A stretch of 8,765 nt of DNA from Anaerolineae bacterium (lineage in GTDB: Bacteria; Chloroflexota; Anaerolineae; Aggregatilineales; Phototrophicaceae), in NCBI GenBank assembly GCA_014379235.1, contig JACMMD010000134.1, positions 1 to 8,765 of the forward strand, written 5' to 3'. Below the pieces are notes generated by a model, which saw nothing but the letters and a program-made list of their open reading frames with translations, had not been told where the DNA came from and did not search any database. The translations under genes were made by a program, and so were the position numbers. Below are positions 1 to 6,817 of the stretch, piece after piece (the stretch's first letter is position 1; each line of letters begins with the position of its first letter).

Positions 1-730
1 CGATTTCCGGGCCGAGAACTTCTTGAAATAACGTCACCGCGTAACGCAGGCGTTTGAACTCAATACGCAGCGCGTGAAGCCGTTCAACAGGGACATCATC
101 GACCAGCACCGTATCGTAGGCGCGAACCGTCGCTAGGCATTCGTAGAGCATTCCCGGTAGTACGTGGCGCAGTTGAAACGGACTCACCTCGTCTTCCGAC
201 GCTTTGCCCGCCGCACTTGCGCCCGCGCCGGATTTGGTCACAAAGCCGGAGAACTCTTTCACGAAGCGTCGATAATCGTCCTTGTCGAGCGCACGAAGCA
301 GCGACTTCCGAGCGGCATCGCGTTTGGCTATCCAGTGGTCACACACGCTTTGAAAGGCCGCCTGCTCCGCCTCATCTAATGTTGCTTGGAAGCGCGCCAT
401 ATCGGCTAGCATCACGTCGAGATCGCGCACCGCCCCAAGCGCGTGCGCTGTTCGGCGTAAGCGGCGCATATAACCATCGACCACTTTGGGTTTATAGTAG
501 TCGCCAAGCAGACGAAAGGTGCTGCGTAACCGGCGGGTGGCGACGCGCATGTCATGGACTTCTTCGATGTCTTCACCGCTGCGGCTGCCCGCTTCATGTT
601 GCAGCATACCGATGAAGTCCAAACGCAAGACTTTGCGCCCGGACTCCGCCATTGTGTCATCAGGCAAAATCGGCGCGGTAAGTTCTTCAAGTCGTGCTAT
701 ACGTTTGGTGTAGTTGTGTCCCATGTTCAT
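1..730 (-). CDS. CHAD-domain protein, N-terminal part (runs off the left edge)
   Basis: The minus strand is open from an ATG at 728-730 to base 1 with no stop, giving 243 visible residues, so the C-terminus lies outside the window. CHAD domains are helical bundles rich in conserved His, Arg and Lys; members are known to bind inorganic polyphosphate. Two copies of the signature are visible: VHDMRVATRRLRS (about residues 58-70), followed by ALGAVRDLDVM (97-107), and the second-repeat motif LHALRIEFKRLRY (218-230). A basic, Ala/Gly/Ser-rich linker lies near residues 165-180. The in-frame stop upstream is at 782-784. A second ATG at 722-724 has AAAGG seven bases before it and may be the true start; the choice changes only two residues. 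No CYTH domain is seen in the visible part. It lies downstream of the membrane-protein gene on the same strand, 161 bases away, so co-transcription is possible but unproven. The family call is firm; the physiological role is not. Confidence 0.88.
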   Translation of the reverse strand, partial: MNMGHNYTKRIARLEELTAPILPDDTMAESGRKVLRLDFIGMLQHEAGSRSGEDIEEVHDMRVATRRLRSTFRLLGDYYKPKVVDGYMRRLRRTAHALGAVRDLDVMLADMARFQATLDEAEQAAFQSVCDHWIAKRDAARKSLLRALDKDDYRRFVKEFSGFVTKSGAGASAAGKASEDEVSPFQLRHVLPGMLYECLATVRAYDTVLVDDVPVERLHALRIEFKRLRYAVTLFQEVLGPEI

Positions 731-804
731 GCCTTTGTGCTGCCCAAGCAGTATTTCAATGTCGGTGAATGAAACGGGATTTTAAGCGATGTTAGTCCAA
801 ATAA

Positions 805-838
805 TAAGGTTTCTTAACACAATCGTAGAGTAACCTTA
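805..838. repeat. 7-bp inverted repeat in the spacer upstream of the CHAD gene
   Basis: TAAGGTT (805-811) and AACCTTA (832-838) are perfect inverted copies separated by 20 bases. They sit in the AT-rich spacer about 80 bases upstream of the CHAD start. The long loop and lack of a T-tract argue against a terminator. A dyad for a regulator is possible, but an arm of this length can also arise by chance. Confidence 0.3.
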
Positions 839-869
839 ACGTAGCACGCAGCGTTTAGATTTTTCCGGG

Positions 870-894
870 CTGACAGCTAAAGGCTAACAGCTTA
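870..894. repeat. Short imperfect repeat at the 3' end of the membrane-protein gene
   Basis: CTGACAGCTAA (870-880) recurs as CTAACAGCTTA (884-894). The segment also folds as an imperfect hairpin, with GCTG/CAGC and AGC/GCT pairs around a TAAAG loop. The second copy includes the stop codon of the minus-strand membrane-protein gene (892-894). No U-tract follows on the minus strand, so it is at best a weak terminator. It may be a fragment of a dispersed repeat; only a genome-wide count would tell. Confidence 0.3.
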
Positions 895-2760
895 GAATTG
901 AATGTTATCCAGCAAGATTTGGATGAACTCCAGCGGCGTGATGTTCGGATTATTGGCGACCTGTCGCAAACCTTCGTTCAACACCGCCCACTGATAAAGC
1001 TGAATCGCCAGCAGTAAGGGGATGCCAATCGTCAGGACGCGCGCTGGCAGCCGGGCCACTGTCAGCGAGACTGGCGTCTCCGACACTTCGGCCAACTGCT
1101 GCCGCGCCGTGATGATATGTAGACGCTGCATGTTCAAATTGTCGCGCAGACCATTCAACTGCACGTAATGGTAGAGCGTATCGAAGCGCGCCATGTTGCC
1201 GCCGGAAAATGAGTCATCACGCCACGCCCGATCTAGCACTTCCAATTCGCCGTTCAGGTTTTGAATACGTTGATCGGTGTCCTGTAGTTGATACGCCAGC
1301 CGATTATGCTGTTGAATGCGCCAGCGCCCCTGTCCACGTCCATAGGGGTAACGCACCAGCGCGAAATAATGCAGGTACAGCAGCACCAGCGGAATCAGCA
1401 CGTCAAACGCGAGGATACGCCCCAAATCCTGCGGAAGCTGTGGCAATCGCCCTGCGGTCAACACCTGACTGAACGGGATGGCGAACAGATAGAGCGTGAT
1501 AATCAGCACGATCAGGAAACCGAGCGGCAGCGTTCGCATCAGTTCTTCGCGCTCGTCAGCCGACAGCGACGCACGGCTGAGGACGTAAGCGTAAATCACC
1601 AGCAGCGCCATAATCAGGATGTAAAACGGAATTGTAAACAGTACCGCCAGCGCCTGCTCGGACGTTTCGATAACGTTGCTGCCGCGCTGGAGTATTTGCT
1701 GGCGCAGCGTACCAATTACCCCGCCGCTGTCGCCAAGCAGGAAGAAGTACGTCGGCATCAGCGTAGACAGCGCGCCGAGAATGAGCAGCAAATCCATATC
1801 CGAGATCGAACTGAGAAAACGGGCGATGCGTCCGGGCAGCCGTGCCAGCAGCAGGTCGGGCAAAAAGCGCTGGCGCAAGCCGCCGTGCCGCGACCACACC
1901 AGAAACGTGACCACCAGAATCACCAGCCAGATGACCGGAGCAAGCGCCAGAATCGCCAGATCGAAGCTCGCCTCACCGAGCAAATTAGCCGTGCGCGGGT
2001 CTGCTCGTCGGGCGAAATGGGTGGTGATGACGAGGCTGACGACTAGCAGCGCCAAAGGTGCAAGCAGCCGTGACATCCGAATCCAGACGCGGTTGGTGCT
2101 TAACCAATTGTTCCACGCTTGCACCCACATCAACTGCATACCGAGATAATACAGCAGCGCCACCAGCGTCAGCCCAATGGTATACAGCAAATCGACCCGC
2201 GTCGTGAAGACGTTCCCCTGTGTCAGCCGCACCCATAAGCCGCCGCCAATGTACGCCAACAGTCCGGTGGCGATCAGTTCGTTGACCACCAGCAAAAGCT
2301 GCTCCCACATCGGGATTTGCGTCGAGAAAACGCGATAGCCCAAGCGCCACAGCATCAGCAAAGACCGTGATGCCATCACCGTCAGCGCGACCACCACGAT
2401 CAGCAGCACATAGTAGAACTCGCTCTGCTTGCCCTGTGACGGCGTGACCACCAGCAGCCGCAGCAGTCCGAGCCAGACGACACTGTACGCCCAGAAAAGC
2501 GCCACATACATCGCGTGTCGGCGGTTGAAAGGATGGCCCAGAATCGCAGTGTGCAAAGGGCTTAAGGCTGCTAATGCCAGCAGCAGCACCAGACTAAACA
2601 CCGTCAGCGCGACACTCAGCCAGTCACCCGCAAGCGCCTGAAAAGCGCTGAACACAATGCCAAGTGCCAACAGAATCGGCACAAGCACCTTATCGAGCGG
2701 ATGCTCGGAGATTTTGACGACCTCTAAGAATTGGTGAGAAATGCGCTTCGTTTCCGGCAT
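892..2760 (-). CDS. Polytopic membrane protein of unknown function (about 13 membrane segments)
   Basis: This 622-residue protein is not one I recognise. Hydrophobic segments lie at about residues 26-45, 48-68, 84-105, 116-138, 154-177, 190-212, 231-249, 266-289, 322-342, 369-393, 411-433, 449-469 and 574-594. Between the last two is a polar stretch (about 475-565) rich in Gln, Arg, Asn and Asp. Parts of it (480-512 and 536-560) look helical or coiled-coil. If the basic N-terminus is cytoplasmic, twelve spans put this soluble segment in the cytoplasm and the C-terminal 25 residues outside. No transporter signature, ATP-binding loop or catalytic motif stands out, and the many aromatic and Leu-rich helices fit a structural or transport role equally. 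The start has AGGGA seven bases upstream (2768-2772 on the minus strand). It is transcribed away from the mutase gene, across a 147-base spacer, and ahead of the CHAD gene. The overlapping plus-strand Gln/Arg-rich open frame is its antisense shadow. Confidence 0.9.
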   Translation of the reverse strand: MPETKRISHQFLEVVKISEHPLDKVLVPILLALGIVFSAFQALAGDWLSVALTVFSLVLLLALAALSPLHTAILGHPFNRRHAMYVALFWAYSVVWLGLLRLLVVTPSQGKQSEFYYVLLIVVVALTVMASRSLLMLWRLGYRVFSTQIPMWEQLLLVVNELIATGLLAYIGGGLWVRLTQGNVFTTRVDLLYTIGLTLVALLYYLGMQLMWVQAWNNWLSTNRVWIRMSRLLAPLALLVVSLVITTHFARRADPRTANLLGEASFDLAILALAPVIWLVILVVTFLVWSRHGGLRQRFLPDLLLARLPGRIARFLSSISDMDLLLILGALSTLMPTYFFLLGDSGGVIGTLRQQILQRGSNVIETSEQALAVLFTIPFYILIMALLVIYAYVLSRASLSADEREELMRTLPLGFLIVLIITLYLFAIPFSQVLTAGRLPQLPQDLGRILAFDVLIPLVLLYLHYFALVRYPYGRGQGRWRIQQHNRLAYQLQDTDQRIQNLNGELEVLDRAWRDDSFSGGNMARFDTLYHYVQLNGLRDNLNMQRLHIITARQQLAEVSETPVSLTVARLPARVLTIGIPLLLAIQLYQWAVLNEGLRQVANNPNITPLEFIQILLDNIQF

Positions 2761-2867
2761 GGCTTAATCCCTAACGCAACACACGTCTATTATGCCCTAT
2801 AAACCGTTTTCGCGGCGCGGCCTTAGTTGAAAACGTGATGAGAACTCGCAGGACCGAGAGACAGCAA

Positions 2868-2876
2868 TGTTATACT
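2868..2876 (+). promoter_or_regulatory. Candidate extended -10 promoter for the mutase gene
   Basis: TGTTATACT reads as an extended -10 element: TG, one base, then TATACT, a five-of-six match to TATAAT. No good -35 is seen 17 bases upstream, which extended -10 promoters can do without. Transcription would start near 2883, leaving a leader of about 25 bases. That leader contains GGAGA (2896-2900) seven bases before the ATG at 2908. Position, spacing and the divergent intergenic context all agree, but the element is predicted by eye. Confidence 0.45.
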
Positions 2877-2907
2877 ACTTAGACTATACCAACCCGGAGA
2901 ACGCCAC

Positions 2908-4590
2908 ATGACGCTCGACAAACGCCAGCAAGACGGCCTCGCGGCGGCATACCAGCGCTGGCAGGAAACCAACCTCTCCAGAACGCTGGCGCAAAAGCCG
3001 GAACGCGATAAGCCGTTCATGACCGAGTCTAGCGTCCCGATCAACCGTCTATACACGCCGCTCGACATGCCCGAAAGCGAATATCTACAGGACATCGGTT
3101 TTCCCGGCGAATACCCGTTCACACGCGGCATCCATGCCACAGGCTATCGCGGCAAAGAGTGGACGATGCGGATGTTCGCGGGCTTCGGCACAGCCGAAGA
3201 AACCAACGCCCGCTACAAATATCTGCTGGAACAGGGCAACATGGGGCTATCGGTGGCCTTCGATCTGGCAACGCTCATGGGCTACGACACCGACGCGCCC
3301 GAAGCGCTTGGCGAGTTCGGCAAGTGCGGCGTGGCCGTGAGTTCGCTCAAGGACATGGAGATTCTATTCGACGGCATCCCGTTGGGCGAAGTCTCCACCA
3401 GCATGACCACCAACAGCCCCGCCGCGATCATGTGGGCTTTCTACATCGTCGCCGCCGAAAAGCAGGGCGTTCCGATGGCGGCGCTGCGCGGAACGCTGCA
3501 AAACGACATTCTGAAAGAGTACATCGCGCAGAAAGAATTCATCTTCCCGCCCAAGCCGTCGATGCGCCTCGTCACCGATACGGTAGAGTTCGGCACAAAA
3601 CATCTGCCGCAGTGGAACACCATTAGCATCAGCGGCTACCACATCCGCGAGGCTGGCAGCACCGCCGTTCAGGAATTGGCGTTCACGCTGGCTGATGGCC
3701 TTGAATATGTACGTTGGGCGCTGGAACGCGGCATGAACATCGACGACTTCGCGCCGCGCCTGAGCTTCTTCTTCAACGTGCATAACGACTTCTTCGAGGA
3801 AATCGCCAAGCTGCGAGCCGCCCGCCGCATCTGGGCACGGGAAATGCGCGAGACCTTCGGCGCGAAAAATCCGCGCTCGTGGCTGATGCGCTTTCATACG
3901 CAAACCGCCGGAGTCAGCCTGACGGCCAGCCAGCCGGAGAACAACATCATCCGCGTGGCGATTCAAGCATTGGCGGCGGTACTTGGCGGGGCGCAGTCTC
4001 TTCACACCAACAGCATGGACGAAGCCCTCGCCCTGCCAAGCGAACATGCCGTTACCGTCGCCCTACGCACCCAACAGATCATCGCAGAAGAGAGCGGCGT
4101 CACCAACACGATTGACCCACTCGGCGGCAGCTACTTCCTTGAAACGCTCACCAACCAGACCGAAAACGCTGTCTACGAGTATTTCCGGCGCATCGAGGAC
4201 TTCGGCGGCGTACTGCCCGCCATTGAAGCGGGCTTTTTCCAAAGCGAAATCGGCGATGCCAGCTATCGCCATCAGCGCGAACTCGATACTCATCAGCGTA
4301 CTATTGTCGGCGTGAACGATTATGTCAGCGTCGAACCGCTCAAGATTCCGATTTTGGAGATGAACCCGCAGGGCTACGCGATTCAAGTTGCTCGATTGGA
4401 AGCGTTGCGCCGCGAACGCGATAACGAACGCACCGCGCAAACCCTCGATTCTTTGCGGCAAGCCTGCACCGGAAGTGAGAACGTCATGCCCTACCTCCTC
4501 GATGCTGCCCGCGCCTATGCCACGCTTGGCGAAATCACCGACGTCATGCGTGAGGTATTCGGCGTGTACCATGAAGCCGCGTTCATTTAG
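2908..4590 (+). CDS. icmA-like: B12-dependent acyl-CoA mutase, large catalytic subunit (isobutyryl-CoA-mutase-like)
   Basis: The 560-residue protein covers the substrate-binding TIM barrel of the methylmalonyl-CoA mutase family. It ends before a C-terminal cobalamin domain, so it needs a separate small subunit of about 140 residues, which is not in this window. Family landmarks are the barrel entry MRMFAGFGTAEETN (87-100), LSVAFDLATLMGYD (114-127), GTLQNDILKEYIAQ (195-208), the catalytic-His motif SISGYH (240-245), FAPRLSFFF (281-289), FHTQTAG (329-335) and SLHTNSMDEALALP (364-377). Aligned to the Propionibacterium methylmalonyl-CoA mutase, with an offset of one, His244 is kept as His245. Tyr89 becomes Phe90 and Arg207 becomes Gln208. 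Phe/Gln is the pair known for isobutyryl-CoA mutase, while Tyr/Arg marks methylmalonyl-CoA mutase. The likely reaction is therefore carbon-skeleton rearrangement of isobutyryl-CoA/butyryl-CoA or a related uncharged acyl-CoA. Automatic annotation will probably say methylmalonyl-CoA mutase. The start is well supported by GGAGA seven bases upstream. The large-subunit call is very firm; the substrate is inferred. Confidence 0.93.
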   Translation: MTLDKRQQDGLAAAYQRWQETNLSRTLAQKPERDKPFMTESSVPINRLYTPLDMPESEYLQDIGFPGEYPFTRGIHATGYRGKEWTMRMFAGFGTAEETNARYKYLLEQGNMGLSVAFDLATLMGYDTDAPEALGEFGKCGVAVSSLKDMEILFDGIPLGEVSTSMTTNSPAAIMWAFYIVAAEKQGVPMAALRGTLQNDILKEYIAQKEFIFPPKPSMRLVTDTVEFGTKHLPQWNTISISGYHIREAGSTAVQELAFTLADGLEYVRWALERGMNIDDFAPRLSFFFNVHNDFFEEIAKLRAARRIWAREMRETFGAKNPRSWLMRFHTQTAGVSLTASQPENNIIRVAIQALAAVLGGAQSLHTNSMDEALALPSEHAVTVALRTQQIIAEESGVTNTIDPLGGSYFLETLTNQTENAVYEYFRRIEDFGGVLPAIEAGFFQSEIGDASYRHQRELDTHQRTIVGVNDYVSVEPLKIPILEMNPQGYAIQVARLEALRRERDNERTAQTLDSLRQACTGSENVMPYLLDAARAYATLGEITDVMREVFGVYHEAAFI

Positions 4591-4605
4591 AGCGCCGGGT
4601 AAGAA

Positions 4606-4928
4606 ATGAGTGACTCATCCAATCTGTTTGAAGTGATGACACCGCTCGGCTTTACCGTGCGTTGTACCGAAAGTTATTGGCTGCTTATTACGACGGTGAA
4701 ACATCCGTCGCTAAAAGTCGCTTGGAAGATGTAAAGCAGACATTGAGCGACCCTGATGAAATTCGTCAGAGCAAGACCGACGAGAATATTTTCCTTTTCT
4801 ACCGTGTCGATCAGAAGCGATGGGTCTGTGCTGTAACACGACGATTGAACGGGGATGGGTTTCTAATCACTGCCTACCCAACAGACGTTATAAAAGAAGG
4901 CAAACGAATATGGAGCAAGTCCAAGTAA
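4606..4928 (+). pseudogene. Small DUF4258/RelE-Barnase-like protein, broken by a -1 frameshift at an AAAA run
   Basis: An ATG at 4606, fifteen bases after the mutase stop, opens a frame reading MTPLGFTVRCTESYW (residues 11-25) and then ITTVKHPSLK. It hits TAA at 4732-4734. The rest of the protein continues in the -1 frame from AGT at 4716: RLEDVKQTLSDPDEIRQS, LFYR, WVCAVTRRLNGDGFLITAY, PTDVIKEGKRIW, with stop at 4928. Adding one A to the run at 4713-4716, or a -1 slip there, gives a smooth 107-residue protein. The pattern HP..., DPDEIR.S, LFYR, W.CAV, GF.ITAYPTD.IK.G..IW is one I associate with small DUF4258 or phage RelE/Barnase-like nuclease-fold proteins; that assignment is from memory. 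Taken alone, the downstream frame could start at TTG 4662 (88 residues), but its first 18 residues do not resemble the family. The 3' end overlaps the next gene by 19 bases, suggesting translational coupling. It may be a decayed gene, an assembly error or a recoding site. Confidence 0.68.
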
Positions 4929-5134
4929 AGGTCTACTACGACTCTACAGGTAATACATTGACAGTATGGTTCGGCAACCCGGAAGATGAAGAGGTCAGTG
5001 AAGAAACTGGCGACGAAATCATTTTGATGAAGGATAAGCAAGGCCGGGTAATTGGCTTTGAGAAGTTGAATGTTGCTCTGCAACCGGGCACGCTGCGAGT
5101 GCAGTTTGAGACGCTCACGAGAATTGAAAGCTGA
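4910..5134 (+). CDS. DUF2283-type small protein
   Basis: This 74-residue acidic protein starts MEQVQVKVYYDSTGNTLTVWF. It continues with EEVSEETGDEIILMKDKQ and GRVIGFEKLNV. That is the typical DUF2283 layout: a Y(Y)D...N/D.L.V beta hairpin, a conserved acidic E.....D.I..., then G...G.E. DUF2283 has no established biochemical function. The ATG at 4910 is preferred over the longer open frame beginning at 4820, because the extra 30 residues merely shadow the upstream gene. AGAAGG (4895-4900) also sits nine bases before it. The gene overlaps the frameshifted upstream gene by 19 bases in another frame. Small DUF2283 genes are often seen next to DUF4258-like genes, an arrangement reminiscent of two-gene toxin-antitoxin-like modules, though I know of no proof of such activity. 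Confidence 0.8.
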   Translation: MEQVQVKVYYDSTGNTLTVWFGNPEDEEVSEETGDEIILMKDKQGRVIGFEKLNVALQPGTLRVQFETLTRIES

Positions 5135-5148
5135 CTAAGCAACAGCTT
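5128..5148. repeat. Hairpin over the stop codon of the DUF2283 gene
   Basis: AAGCTG (5128-5133) and CAGCTT (5143-5148) form a perfect 6-bp stem with a 9-base loop, starting in the last codons of the DUF2283 gene. No run of T follows, so it does not look like a standard intrinsic terminator. It could slow or protect the 3' end of the mutase transcript. AACAGCTTA here also occurs at 886-894. Confidence 0.3.
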
Positions 5149-5174
5149 ATCTTAGACTTAGAATATTCGTGTAT

Positions 5175-5180
5175 CATAAT
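5175..5180 (+). promoter_or_regulatory. Weak candidate -10 for the SDR/DUF2867 fusion gene
   Basis: CATAAT matches TATAAT at five of six positions and lies in an AT-rich stretch 41 bases before the ATG at 5222. No convincing -35 sits 16-18 bases upstream (TTAGAC at 5152-5157 is poor). AAAAGG (5203-5208) is the nearest ribosome-binding-like sequence, but it is 13 bases from the ATG, rather far. Confidence 0.25.
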
Positions 5181-5221
5181 ATCTAAGAGAGCAACGTAGC
5201 ATAAAAGGCGAACAGTCAGCA

Positions 5222-6817
5222 ATGGCGATAGATAACGGCTTGATTTTGGTCACGGGCGTAACTGGCTATATCGGCGGGCGATTAGTGCCGCGCTTGCTGG
5301 AAGAAGGCTGCCGCGTCCGTGTGATGACCCGCAACCGTGACGGGCTTGGCGGGCGCTCGTGGCTCGATCAAGTCGAGGTGGTCGAAGGTGACGTTCTCAA
5401 GCCGGAGACGCTGGCGCAGGCTTTAACAGGCGTATCCGTCGCTTACTATCTGATTCACAGTTTAGAGGCAGGGGCAGGCTTTGAAGAACGCGATTTGCAA
5501 GCGGCGCACAGTTTCGGCAGCGCGGCCAAAGAAGCGGGGGTAGCGCGGATTATTTATCTCGGCGGCTTGGGCGACGAGAACACGCAAGACCTTTCCGAGC
5601 ATTTGCGTTCGCGCCACAAAACAGGCGATGCCCTGCGCGATTCCGGCATCCCCATCACCGAATTTCGCGCCGCCGTGATTGTCGGTTCGGGCAGCACATC
5701 CTTCGAGATGGTGCGCTACCTCACCGAACGCCTGCCCATAATGATCGCGCCGCACTGGGTTTATACCCGTATTCAACCTATCGGCGTTCGAGACTTGATG
5801 AACTATCTGGTCGCCACGCTGACTACGCCAGAGAGCATTGGCCAAACGATTCAAATCGGTGGCCGCGATGTGCTGACCTACGCGTACATGATGCTCGGTT
5901 ACGCGAGGGCCCGTGGCCTGCGCCGTTACATCATCCCTGTTCCAGTGCTGACACCGCGCCTGTCCTCGTACTGGGTGCATCTGGTCACGCCGATCAGCGC
6001 CAACGTCGCGCAGCCATTGATCGAAGGGCTGCGTAACGAAGTCGTCGTCAAGGACGACTCAGCGAAGCGCATCTTTCCGAAGCTCGTCCCGGCGGATTAC
6101 TTCACCGCCGTGCGTCTCGCGCTTGAAAAGATCAACGCTGGCTTAGTCGAAACCAGTTGGGCCGATAAGCTCACGTCAGAACTCGATGAGGACAAAGCCT
6201 TTGACTCTACCGTGCGCGAAGGCATGATGGTCGAACGGCGGCAAAAAGTTGTCGATGCTCCGGCAGATGTCGTCTATCGTGTCGTGACAGGTGTCGGCGG
6301 CAGTCGCGGTTGGCCGGCATATAATCGTCTCTGGCGGCTGCGTGGACGCATGGATCGTTGGGTCGGCGGCGTGGGCTTCCGACGCGGACGCCGCCATCCC
6401 GATGATCTGCGTGTGGGCGATGTCTTGGACTTCTGGCGTGTGGAAAGTATTAAACACGGAGCGCTCGTCCGGCTGCGGGCCGAGATGCGTCTGCCGGGGC
6501 GCGGCTGGCTGCAATTCGAGCTGTCCCCTGCCGAAAACGAACCGGACAAAACTCAGTTTGTCCAAACCGCATTCTATGCGCCGAAGGGCTTGTTTGGCTT
6601 TCTGTACTGGTATGTAATGATGCCATTTCACGGGCCTATATTCACGGGCATGATTGACCGCCTCGCGCTGCAAGCCGAAGCACTCGCAGCAGGAAAAGAA
6701 ATCCCACTGCGGGCAACCAACCCGCGATTGGTGCAGGCGGCTGTACTGCTGCTTGTGATTATTGGCGCAGGCTTGACGCTGGTGCTGACGTTTCGGGTGC
6801 TGCGTCAGCGCGATTGA
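5222..6817 (+). CDS. Atypical SDR / DUF2867 (START-like) fusion with a C-terminal membrane helix
   Basis: The 531-residue protein has two domains. Residues 7-300 form an extended/atypical SDR-like NAD(P)-binding fold. The nucleotide loop is TGVTGYIGG (11-19), and MTRNRD (35-40) after beta-2 is basic, hinting at NADP(H). GDV (56-58) precedes AYYLIHSL (74-81), then IIYLGGLGD (110-118) and FRAAVIVGSGS (148-158). The classical YxxxK catalytic pair is not evident; HLRSRHKTGDALRDSG (127-142) occupies that region, as in NmrA-like or nucleoside-diphosphate-sugar-epimerase-like relatives. Residues about 335-490 resemble DUF2867/SRPBCC (hydrophobic-ligand) domains: VVDAPADVVYRVV (343-355), GDVLDFWRVE (399-408), then QTAFYAPKGLFGFLYWY (448-464) and MPFHGPIF (467-474). 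A hydrophobic helix at about 503-524 with a basic tail suggests tail anchoring. The substrate is unknown. The gene end overlaps the convergent HTTM gene by 59 bases, and its start follows an 87-base spacer. Confidence 0.9.
   Translation: MAIDNGLILVTGVTGYIGGRLVPRLLEEGCRVRVMTRNRDGLGGRSWLDQVEVVEGDVLKPETLAQALTGVSVAYYLIHSLEAGAGFEERDLQAAHSFGSAAKEAGVARIIYLGGLGDENTQDLSEHLRSRHKTGDALRDSGIPITEFRAAVIVGSGSTSFEMVRYLTERLPIMIAPHWVYTRIQPIGVRDLMNYLVATLTTPESIGQTIQIGGRDVLTYAYMMLGYARARGLRRYIIPVPVLTPRLSSYWVHLVTPISANVAQPLIEGLRNEVVVKDDSAKRIFPKLVPADYFTAVRLALEKINAGLVETSWADKLTSELDEDKAFDSTVREGMMVERRQKVVDAPADVVYRVVTGVGGSRGWPAYNRLWRLRGRMDRWVGGVGFRRGRRHPDDLRVGDVLDFWRVESIKHGALVRLRAEMRLPGRGWLQFELSPAENEPDKTQFVQTAFYAPKGLFGFLYWYVMMPFHGPIFTGMIDRLALQAEALAAGKEIPLRATNPRLVQAAVLLLVIIGAGLTLVLTFRVLRQRD

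Noticed and set aside
217..615. Plus-strand 132-codon open frame at the left end
   Set aside because: It is the antisense shadow of the CHAD gene, which has two clear CHAD signatures in the minus-strand frame.
1288..2046. Plus-strand 252-codon open frame rich in Gln, Arg and His
   Set aside because: It is antisense to the membrane-protein gene. Its composition is what Leu/Ala/Val-rich helices give on the opposite strand, and it has no domain and no ribosome-binding context.
3364..4047. Minus-strand 227-codon open frame
   Set aside because: It lies wholly within the mutase gene, whose protein matches its family from end to end. The antisense frame has no recognisable motif.
4820..4909. Thirty-residue N-terminal extension of the DUF2283-type protein
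   Set aside because: The added residues are a frame shadow of the upstream gene's conserved C-terminus. The internal ATG at 4910 has its own ribosome-binding site and starts the family's normal N-terminus.
5128..5148. Hairpin considered as an intrinsic terminator
   Set aside because: The stem is only 6 bp, not especially GC-rich, and not followed by a T-tract on either strand.
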